Part shown: positions 58,457 to 64,000 of the stretch, piece after piece
Layout: the number at the start of each line of letters is the position of its first letter
Numbering within the stretch: the first letter of the stretch is position 1
Assembly: GCF_000178995.1 (NCBI RefSeq)
Contig: NZ_ADVZ01000001.1
Location: 1,460,001-1,524,000 of the forward strand
Source of the DNA: Afipia sp. 1NLS2
GTDB lineage: Bacteria > Pseudomonadota > Alphaproteobacteria > Rhizobiales > Xanthobacteraceae
DNA: 64,000 nt
Reading direction: 5' to 3'
Made by a program: the position numbers and the translations under genes
Notes under the pieces: model-generated
Seen by the model: the letters and a program-made list of their open reading frames with translations, nothing else
Database searches by the model: none
What the model was told of the DNA's origin: nothing

Positions 58457-59364
58457 ACGCCTGCATCGCACCTAAATCGCCGGTCGGGCCAGGGATTGAT
58501 GCCATCTCGCAGCCACAACAGCGTGTCGAGCCAAAAATCGCCGCTGTGACGCGCATGGAAAAGGCCGAAATGGCCGATCCGATCGCAACCGTAATCCGCC
58601 GGCGTCAGGGCAGCCTCCATCACCTTCGCGTTCTTGTAATAAGCAAGCGAGCGGCGGATCGCGGCTGGTGTTCCCAGTTCATCATCCTCGACGCAAATCG
58701 CAACGATCCGCGCGTTCACGGCCGCGAACCGGCGCTGCACCTCCATTCTTTGTCTGCGCGGGTGACCCATCTCCATACGTGCGCGCCGGAAGCTCCATTC
58801 ATTGGCGACGCCGGCCGGCAAATCCTCGAGCCAACCCAGTCTGCGTCCCGGAAAATAGCCGCATAAAGCCGTCATCGCCGGCATCACCACATGCCATTTC
58901 AGAAAAAGCGCCGCGCGACGGCGAGCCGCATAGTCGCGCCAATACGCATATTGCGCGCCAACGGTCAGCATTCTGTCGATGAGCGCCGCATGCCCGGCAA
59001 GTCCCGGCAGATAGCCGCCGAAACTATGACCGACGACATGCAGCGGGAGGTTCGGCGCCTGCTGATGCAGAAACTGCAATGCCGCGTCGAAATCCTTCTC
59101 GCCCCAATCGCGCCAGCGATAACCGCAACCGCGCAGCCGTTCTGGCCGGGACATGCCGATCCCCCGGTAATCATAGGTGAGGACGACGAACCCGCGATCC
59201 GCAAGAAATCTGGCGTAGTAGTGATAATAACTGGCGAGAACGCCGGTCGCGCAATTGATGGCAACCGCGCCGCAAACCGGCGTCGCGCCACGCCACACGT
59301 GACCACCAAGCACCACATCGTCGTCACAGACGATCCGGACGATATTTCCACTCTCGACGGTCAC
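58453..59364 (-). CDS. alpha/beta hydrolase (serine aminopeptidase-like)
   Basis: A 303-residue alpha/beta hydrolase. The nucleophile elbow is VVGHSFGGYLPG (about residue 112); ECVEDDELGTP in ICVEDDELGTPAAI supplies the likely acid; HFGLF near the C-terminus is the probable catalytic His. It opens with AINCATGVLASYYHYYARFLADRG and YDYRGIGMS, typical of these esterase-like proteins. It is divergent from the TetR regulator, which may control it. The stop overlaps lolA's in CTAA. Confidence 0.85.
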   Translation of the reverse strand: MTVESGNIVRIVCDDDVVLGGHVWRGATPVCGAVAINCATGVLASYYHYYARFLADRGFVVLTYDYRGIGMSRPERLRGCGYRWRDWGEKDFDAALQFLHQQAPNLPLHVVGHSFGGYLPGLAGHAALIDRMLTVGAQYAYWRDYAARRRAALFLKWHVVMPAMTALCGYFPGRRLGWLEDLPAGVANEWSFRRARMEMGHPRRQRMEVQRRFAAVNARIVAICVEDDELGTPAAIRRSLAYYKNAKVMEAALTPADYGCDRIGHFGLFHARHSGDFWLDTLLWLRDGINPWPDRRFRCDAGV

Positions 59365-59413
59365 GCCAGTCCTTCTTCCCTGGAGAAAGACGGCGTAACA
59401 TCGGGCGCCAGCC

Positions 59414-59437
59414 CGGTATATTCACTGTTCGGTATAC
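59414..59437. promoter_or_regulatory. repeat element between hydrolase and TetR genes (candidate operator)
   Basis: CGGTATA occurs twice (59414-59420 and 59430-59436), and GTATA (59416-59420) and TATAC (59433-59437) form an inverted pair. It ends 8 bp before the TetR start and would suit autoregulation and control of the divergent hydrolase. Only a candidate. Confidence 0.4.
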
Positions 59438-59444
59438 ATAAGTC

Positions 59445-60071
59445 ATGACGCAATCAGCGACACGGGAACGTATTCTTTCAGCCGCGGCAAAGCTCTTCTA
59501 CAGCGAGGGCATTCGTGCCGTGAGTGTCGACGCGGTTGCCAGGAAAGCTGGTGTCACCAAGCGGACGCTGTATTATCATTTCAGAAGCAAGGACGATCTG
59601 ATCGCGGCTTATCTCGAGGCCCGCGATCAACCGAACCTCACTCTGTTTCAGGACTGGTTCGCGCAAGCGGATGGCGACACCGCAGACAAAATCCGCGCTA
59701 TCTTTTCACGCCTGACGGAAAGTCTGCGCCATCCGAAGTGGAGGGGTTGCGGCTTTCTGCGCACTTCGGCGGAACTCATCAACATGCCCGGGCACCCCGC
59801 CCTGCTCGCCAGCCGCGTTCACAAGAAACGAGTCGAGACGTGGCTTGCCGATGTTTTGGCGCAAGACGGGCTGGCGCGACGCTCTGCCGAATTGGCGCGC
59901 CAGATCGTGCTGCTGCTCGACGGCGCATTCGCGGACGGACTTCTGCATCGCGATGCCTCTTACATGGAGGCCGCAGGCAACGCAGCTCATACACTCATCC
60001 GGCAGGCCGCCGTCATCTCTGGCAAGCCAAAAGGACGGCAGGCGCTTGCCCGGCCCCGCGCAATCCGATAG
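59445..60071 (+). CDS. TetR/AcrR-family transcriptional regulator
   Basis: A 208-residue one-component regulator. The TetR HTH is at the N-terminus: TRERILSAAAKLFYSEGIRAVSVDAVARKAGVTKRTLYYHFRSKDDL (about 5-52). The ligand domain follows (about 60-190), with CGFLRTSAELINMPGHPA and a helical core. It faces the alpha/beta hydrolase gene across 80 bp with repeat elements between, the usual layout for a regulator and its target. The ligand is unknown. Confidence 0.9.
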   Translation: MTQSATRERILSAAAKLFYSEGIRAVSVDAVARKAGVTKRTLYYHFRSKDDLIAAYLEARDQPNLTLFQDWFAQADGDTADKIRAIFSRLTESLRHPKWRGCGFLRTSAELINMPGHPALLASRVHKKRVETWLADVLAQDGLARRSAELARQIVLLLDGAFADGLLHRDASYMEAAGNAAHTLIRQAAVISGKPKGRQALARPRAIR

Positions 60072-60084
60072 ATCGCACGCACTC

Positions 60085-60900
60085 ATGCCCTTCACGCTCA
60101 CCACCTGGAATATCAATTCCGTTCGCCTGCGTATCGATCTGGTCGCCAAGTTTTTGAAAAGCCGGCGGCCCGATGTGCTGTGCCTGCAGGAAACCAAGTG
60201 CATCGACGATGCCTTTCCGCTGAAGCGTTTTCAGCGGCTCGGCTATGAGCACATCGCGCTGAACGGACAGAAGGGTTATCACGGCGTCGCCATCGTCTCG
60301 AAGCGACCGTTCGTCTCCAAGGACGTGCGCACATTCTGCGGCAAGATCGACTCGCGCCATATCTCCGTCGCATTCGGCGAAAGCGCGGGCCTCTCGGCAC
60401 CGCTGGTGTTGCATAATTTCTATGTCCCCGCGGGCGGCGACATTCCCGACCCCGCCGCCAATCCGAAATTCGAGCACAAGCTCTCCTTTCTTGATGAGAT
60501 GCGCGACTGCGCGCCGCTGCATCCGCAGGGCGATGCGCGGCATATCCTGGTCGGCGATCTCAACGTCGCGCCGCACGAGCATGACGTGTGGTCGCACAAG
60601 CAATTGCTCAACGTCGTCTCGCACACGCCGGTGGAGTGCGAGAAGTTGCTCGCCGTGCAGTCACAGGGCAACTGGGTAGATATCGCGCGCCAGCGCATTC
60701 CGATGGATGAGAAGGTCTATACGTGGTGGAGTTATCGCGCCGCCGACTGGACCGTCGGCAATCGCGGCCGCAGGCTCGACCACATCTGGGTCTCGCCCGC
60801 GCTCGGCGACAAGGTCAGCGACTTCAGGATCACGCGTGACGCACGAAGCTGGGAACGGCCCTCGGACCATGTACCAGTGACGGCGGTGCTGGATATTTAG
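60085..60900 (+). CDS. xth: exodeoxyribonuclease III
   Basis: A 271-residue apurinic/apyrimidinic endonuclease and 3' exonuclease for base excision repair. Motifs: TTWNINSVRLRI at the start, LCLQETKCID with the metal-binding Glu, GYHGVAIVSK, HILVGDLNVAPHEHDVW with the catalytic Asp-Asn, and SDHVPVTAVL with the final Asp-His. ATG 60085, 13 bp after the TetR stop; an upstream frame from 59845 is not used. Confidence 0.95.
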   Translation: MPFTLTTWNINSVRLRIDLVAKFLKSRRPDVLCLQETKCIDDAFPLKRFQRLGYEHIALNGQKGYHGVAIVSKRPFVSKDVRTFCGKIDSRHISVAFGESAGLSAPLVLHNFYVPAGGDIPDPAANPKFEHKLSFLDEMRDCAPLHPQGDARHILVGDLNVAPHEHDVWSHKQLLNVVSHTPVECEKLLAVQSQGNWVDIARQRIPMDEKVYTWWSYRAADWTVGNRGRRLDHIWVSPALGDKVSDFRITRDARSWERPSDHVPVTAVLDI

Positions 60901-60918
60901 GGCTACCATCTCATGTTC

Positions 60919-60992
60919 GTCATGCGCGGACTTGATCCGCGCATCCATCTTTTTAAAAGAAGATGGATTGCCGGGTCGAGCCCAGCAATGAC
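60919..60992. repeat. intergenic inverted-repeat element
   Basis: A 74-bp element after xth begins GTCATGCGCGGACTTGATCC and ends CCCAGCAATGAC, with a central stem ATCCATCTT (60942-60950) / AAGATGGAT (60959-60967). Its outer ends pair imperfectly. This form, with 'CGGACTTGATCC' and 'GGATTGCCGGGTC' modules, is a common dispersed repeat in Bradyrhizobium and Afipia relatives. Confidence 0.7.
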
Positions 60993-61008
60993 ACTTCAAG
61001 CATTTCAA

Positions 61009-61449
61009 TCACACCAGTTTCGATGTCAGCCGCGCGATCGCAGTCGCCGCCGCGTTGGTGCGCGCGGCAAGATCGTCGCGAATGCGCCGCGCCGCTTCAG
61101 GATGGCTTTCCAGCACACGCTGATACAGCGTGCGCGACACGCGCACCACCGTCGAGTGTTCCAGCGCGGTCGCAGTCGCGGGACGGCGCATGTCGACGAT
61201 CAGCGCAAGCTCGCCGATCAATTCGCCAGCGCCCACCACCACCTCGGGACCATCTTCCGCAGCCACGCGGAACGAACCGCGCCGCACGACATAGCCGGCA
61301 TCGGCAATATCGTTCTGGTGAAACAACACATCGCCATAGCCATAGTCGCGCTGCTCCGCGCCGATCGCCAGCACCTGCAATGCGGCCATGCCGAGCAGGT
61401 TCAGCGCCGGCACGCGGGCAAGCAGAGCTATATCGTCTTCAATCGACAT
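61009..61449 (-). CDS. cyclic-nucleotide-binding domain protein
   Basis: A 146-residue protein consisting of one cNMP-binding domain with no DNA-binding part. The beta-roll shows FHQNDIADAGYVVRRGSFRVAAED, ELIGELALIVDMRRPATATALEHSTVVRV, with the phosphate-binding cassette GELALIVDMRRPATA. It is downstream of the CenR-like regulator on the same strand (65 bp). In Brucella the homologous pair (otpR and a gene called cAMP-dependent protein kinase regulatory subunit) forms an operon. The ligand is unknown. Confidence 0.9.
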   Translation of the reverse strand: MSIEDDIALLARVPALNLLGMAALQVLAIGAEQRDYGYGDVLFHQNDIADAGYVVRRGSFRVAAEDGPEVVVGAGELIGELALIVDMRRPATATALEHSTVVRVSRTLYQRVLESHPEAARRIRDDLAARTNAAATAIARLTSKLV

Positions 61450-61514
61450 GAGGTCCCGGACACTGGCGGCCTGCGGGGCCGCGATGCGAACCCCGCATCA
61501 TGCTATGCCACAAA

Positions 61515-62201
61515 TCAGGGGACAAGTTTGTAGCCGCCGGACTCTGTCACCAGAATTTCGGGATTGGCGGCATCCTTCTCGATCTTCTGGCGCAGCCGGT
61601 AGATGTGGGTTTCCAGCGTGTGCGTGGTGACGCCGGAGTTGTAGCCCCACACTTCCTGCAACAGCGTCTCGCGCGTCACCGGCTGCTGGCCGGCACGATA
61701 GAGGAAGCGCAGGATCGCGGTCTCCTTTTCCGTCAGCCGCACCTTCTTGGCGTTGGCGCCGGTGAGCATCTTCGAGCCGGGGCGGAAGCTGTAAGGCCCG
61801 ACCGTGAACACCGCATCCTCGCTCGCCTCGTGCTGGCGCAGTTGCGCGCGGATTCGCGCCAGCAGCACGGCAAAGCGGAAGGGCTTCGCGACATAGTCGT
61901 TCGCCCCCGATTCCAGCCCGAGAATGGTGTCGGATTCGCCGTCGTGCCCGGTCAGCATGATGATCGGCGCCTTGAAGCCACTCTTGCGCAGGCCGCGAAC
62001 CACTTCGCGGCCGTCGGTGTCGGGCAGGCCGACATCCATCAGCACGAGGTCGGGCGCTTCGGTCTTTGCTGCATGCGCGCCCTTCGCCCCGGTCTCGGCG
62101 GCGGTCGGCTCGAATTCCTCATGCAGCGCGAGCTGCTCCATCAGCGCCTCGCGCAGATCGTTGTCATCGTCCACGATCAGGATCTTGCGAGCGGTGGGCA
62201 T
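61515..62201 (-). CDS. cenR: OmpR-family response regulator, CenR/OtpR-like
   Basis: A 228-residue response regulator. The receiver has the acidic pocket Asp11-13, phosphoacceptor Asp56 in LMDVGLP, and the Lys in YVAKPFRF; the winged-helix output domain (about 130-226) has LTEKETAILRFLYRAG and TTHTLETHIYRLRQKIE. Receiver features EQLALHEEFE and FAVLLARIRAQLRQHEASEDAVFTVGP match CenR of Caulobacter and OtpR of Brucella, which control envelope integrity. The cyclic-nucleotide gene follows, and an L,D-transpeptidase is divergent upstream. The gene name rests on family resemblance. Confidence 0.88.
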   Translation of the reverse strand: MPTARKILIVDDDNDLREALMEQLALHEEFEPTAAETGAKGAHAAKTEAPDLVLMDVGLPDTDGREVVRGLRKSGFKAPIIMLTGHDGESDTILGLESGANDYVAKPFRFAVLLARIRAQLRQHEASEDAVFTVGPYSFRPGSKMLTGANAKKVRLTEKETAILRFLYRAGQQPVTRETLLQEVWGYNSGVTTHTLETHIYRLRQKIEKDAANPEILVTESGGYKLVP

Positions 62202-62322
62202 ACATTCAATCCTTTGAGACTAATGAAAATTAGAAGCTCGACCAAAGACGCTGAACCGGGGCAAAACAATGTCCGGGATAGCATTTGGCGCTCACGACGC
62301 AAGATAGGAGTTCGGCGTATTC

Positions 62323-62892
62323 ATGAGAAGCCGAGCCAATACATACACTTATCAGACAATCCCGCGTGATTGTCCGGTGCGGGAAATTACCATCCGGACG
62401 GCGGCCGGGAATCGGCAGCGCGGCTGGCTCCAGCTTGATGGCCGGGCCATTCCGGTGGCGCTCGGGCGCGGCGGCATCCTGACCGACAAGCGCGAGGGGG
62501 ACGGCGGGACACCGCGCGGGGTGTTTCATCCGGTGCGGCTATGGTGGCGGGCTGACCGGCATGCGCGGCCGCGTACGGCTTTGCCGGTCCGCCGCATCAC
62601 CACCGTGGACGCCTGGTCGGAAGATCCCGCCGACCGGCACTACAACCAGCCGATCCAGATCAAGGATGGCGAAACGGGCGATCGCTTGAAGCGCGAAGAT
62701 CATCTCTACGACTTCATTATCGAGATCGACCACAACACCCGGCCACGGATTCCCGGGCGCGGCAGCGCCGTGTTCCTGCATCTGGCGCGCGACAATTTCG
62801 CGGCCACCGCCGGATGCGTCGGCATGACGAAACGCGCGATGCTACGACTGCTGACGCGTCTCGGGCCGGAAACGCGAATCGTGATCGATTAA
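62323..62892 (+). CDS. L,D-transpeptidase (YkuD) family protein, no signal peptide
   Basis: A 189-residue protein with a YkuD-type catalytic core: SAVFLHLARDNFAATAGCVGMTKRAMLRLL, where the His and the Cys-Val-Gly segment match the active site. It lacks the LysM and signal peptide of typical L,D-transpeptidases and belongs to a subgroup with RGWLQLDGRAIPVALGRGGI at the start. Function is unproven. It is divergent from the CenR-like gene, 121 bp away, so it is a possible target of that regulator. Confidence 0.85.
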   Translation: MRSRANTYTYQTIPRDCPVREITIRTAAGNRQRGWLQLDGRAIPVALGRGGILTDKREGDGGTPRGVFHPVRLWWRADRHARPRTALPVRRITTVDAWSEDPADRHYNQPIQIKDGETGDRLKREDHLYDFIIEIDHNTRPRIPGRGSAVFLHLARDNFAATAGCVGMTKRAMLRLLTRLGPETRIVID

Positions 62893-62899
62893 AACCCGT

Positions 62900-62961
62900 G
62901 TCATCCCGCACGATTGAAAAAGATTCCGGGTTCGCTCGCTTTGCTCTCACCTCGGAATGAC
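62900..62961. repeat. intergenic inverted-repeat element
   Basis: A 62-bp element with ends GTCATCCCG and CGGAATGAC, pairing 8 of 9. The middle reads GATTCCGGGTTCGCTCGCTT, a module common in this group of genomes. It sits between the convergent L,D-transpeptidase and YggS genes. Confidence 0.65.
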
Positions 62962-62963
62962 TT

Positions 62964-63653
62964 TCACCGGTGTCCGAAAATCGCCGAGCCGACGCGAATG
63001 TGGGTCGCACCGAATTGTATCGCCACCGCGAAGTCGGCGCTCATACCCATCGACAACAGTTTCAGGCCATTGCGCTTCGCGATTTTCGCGGTGAGCGCGA
63101 AATGCGGCGCAGGCGCTTCATCCACCGGCGGAATGCACATCAGACCGGAAATGGTCAGCCCGTAGCGATCGCGGCAAGCGGCGAGAAAGCTATCCGCCTC
63201 CTGCGGGATGACGCCGGCCTTCTGCGACTCCTCGCCAGTATTGATCTGCGCGAACAATAGGGGATTTCGTTCCCGCGATTTGATTTCTTTGCTTAACGCT
63301 TCGCAAATGCTCGGGCGGTCCACTGAATGGATCGCATCGAACAGCATCACCGCTTCGCGCGCCTTGTTGGATTGCAAGGGGCCAATCAAGTGCAGCCTGA
63401 GACCGGGCGTCGCCGCCATAAGCTCCGGCCATTTCGCTTTCGCTTCCTGCACGCGGTTCTCACCGAACACGCGCTGCCCCGCTGAAATGACGGGAGAAAT
63501 CGCGGCCGCATCGAATGTCTTGGAGACGGCAATCAATTCCACCGAAGCGCGGTCGCGCCGTGCATCGGCGCAAGCACGCAAAATCTCCTGCTCGACGGAC
63601 GCAAGGCCCTCTGGTGAATCCGGCGTTACCGAAGATGCTTTATGGTTGGTCAT
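62964..63653 (-). CDS. PLP homeostasis protein (YggS/PLPBP family)
   Basis: A 229-residue PLP-binding protein of the YggS/PROSC family, which keeps PLP in balance without a known enzyme activity. The cofactor lysine is in LIAVSKTFD (about residue 42), and the (beta/alpha)8 barrel is marked by FGENRVQEAKAKWPEL, LHLIGPLQSNKA and LSMGMSADFAVAIQFGATHIRVGSAIFG. ATG 63653 is chosen; a TTG at 63677 adds eight residues. Confidence 0.94.
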   Translation of the reverse strand: MTNHKASSVTPDSPEGLASVEQEILRACADARRDRASVELIAVSKTFDAAAISPVISAGQRVFGENRVQEAKAKWPELMAATPGLRLHLIGPLQSNKAREAVMLFDAIHSVDRPSICEALSKEIKSRERNPLLFAQINTGEESQKAGVIPQEADSFLAACRDRYGLTISGLMCIPPVDEAPAPHFALTAKIAKRNGLKLLSMGMSADFAVAIQFGATHIRVGSAIFGHR

Positions 63654-63764
63654 CAGTCCTCGCAAATCCGACGACAAGCAAGAGTTAGCTCAAATTTTAT
63701 CGGATCGGGGAAACTCTTCTTGAGGCCTTTGCCCCTAGAGTCTTTATCTGGGGCAGGGAAGGTC

Positions 63765-64000
63765 ATGTCGATTACCAGTTTCACCGGCGGCACGTCAAAA
63801 ATAAAGGCGCTCGTCGGCATTCGTGCGCGCCTGATTTTGTTCGCGCTCATCCTCATCGTACCGATGATGTTCGACCGCGTCCGGCTGCTTGAGGAAAGCC
63901 GCCAGCAACAGGTCAAAATCGCCAGCAACGAACTCGCGGAGCTTGCGCGCCACACTGCAGACGCGCAACGCGAAATCATTCTCACCGTACAGGCCGTCCT
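63765..64000 (+). CDS. membrane signalling protein, N-terminal part only (cut by window edge)
   Basis: The first 78 residues of a protein that continues past the window. After a short polar start, ARLILFALILIVPMMFDRV forms one membrane helix (about 21-38), then RLLEESRQQQVKIASNELAELARHTADAQREIILTVQAVL, a helical stretch typical of the periplasmic start of sensor kinases or GGDEF proteins in this group. The output domain is not visible. AGGGAAGG lies upstream of the ATG. Confidence 0.7.
   Translation, partial: MSITSFTGGTSKIKALVGIRARLILFALILIVPMMFDRVRLLEESRQQQVKIASNELAELARHTADAQREIILTVQAV

Overview
The window is chromosomal DNA of a GC-rich alphaproteobacterium, most likely of the Bradyrhizobium/Rhodopseudomonas/Afipia group (Nitrobacteraceae). 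The signs are the gene families and their order (hemD-mitofilin-like-hemY, two glnK-amtB pairs, a CenR/OtpR-type regulator next to a cyclic-nucleotide-binding protein), two full CtrA-type boxes (TTAA-N7-TTAA), and dispersed intergenic repeats typical of Rhizobiales. I cannot name the genus from sequence alone. Nearly all DNA is coding. I call 66 complete protein genes, one gene cut by the right edge, and three tRNA genes (Ala-CGC, Thr-CGT, Gly-GCC). There is no rRNA, CRISPR array, prophage, insertion sequence or recognisable defence island.

Layout. 1-7.2 kb, minus strand: argG; a likely operon rlmN - small membrane protein - PAP2 phosphatase - GT39 glycosyltransferase (envelope lipid or glycan modification); a secreted IalB-like protein; a DUF1232 protein and pterin dehydratase. 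7.3-14.3 kb: an orphan membrane-anchored TAXI binding protein, typA with a structured leader, an amine oxidase, a secreted hydrolase, a GNAT enzyme behind a CtrA-type box, and ppa. 14.3-22.1 kb: folD-DUF167-YggT, tRNA-Ala, a hydrolase-OsmC fusion, an SDR, a TerB protein, and an aaeB-aaeX-aaeA-like efflux operon. 22.1-23.8 kb: an AT-richer stretch with two unrecognised envelope proteins, ending at the 3' end of tRNA-Thr. It is the only clear candidate for acquired DNA.

23.9-33.3 kb: hemY - mitofilin-like - hemD on the minus strand, then tsaD, gpsA, an EVE protein, acs and an L,D-transpeptidase on the plus strand. 33.3-45.3 kb: a thermonuclease-like protein, an SDHAF4-like protein, an RsmB-like methyltransferase, a heparinase II/III-like protein, purH, an MFS permease, ggt, an SDR, DUF2239 behind a near-consensus promoter carrying a palindrome, YjbQ, DUF1810 and tRNA-Gly. 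45.4-49.6 kb: cnoX, a LON-domain protein, Trm112, a UbiH-type hydroxylase and tesB. 49.7-53.6 kb: glnK1-amtB1-glnK2-amtB2, the ammonium sensing and uptake module.

53.7-64 kb: a CtrA-type box, an aminotransferase, ftsK and lolA; then a hydrolase divergent from a TetR regulator, xth, the regulator/cyclic-nucleotide pair divergent from a second L,D-transpeptidase, a YggS-type PLP protein, and the start of a membrane signalling protein.

Most of this is core metabolism and cell-envelope or cell-cycle biology. I see no clear undescribed multi-gene system. The best leads are the two-gene AT-rich segment beside tRNA-Thr, the operator-promoter in front of DUF2239, the CtrA-type boxes ahead of the ftsK operon and a GNAT gene, the hairpin-rich typA leader, and the absence of hemC beside hemD.
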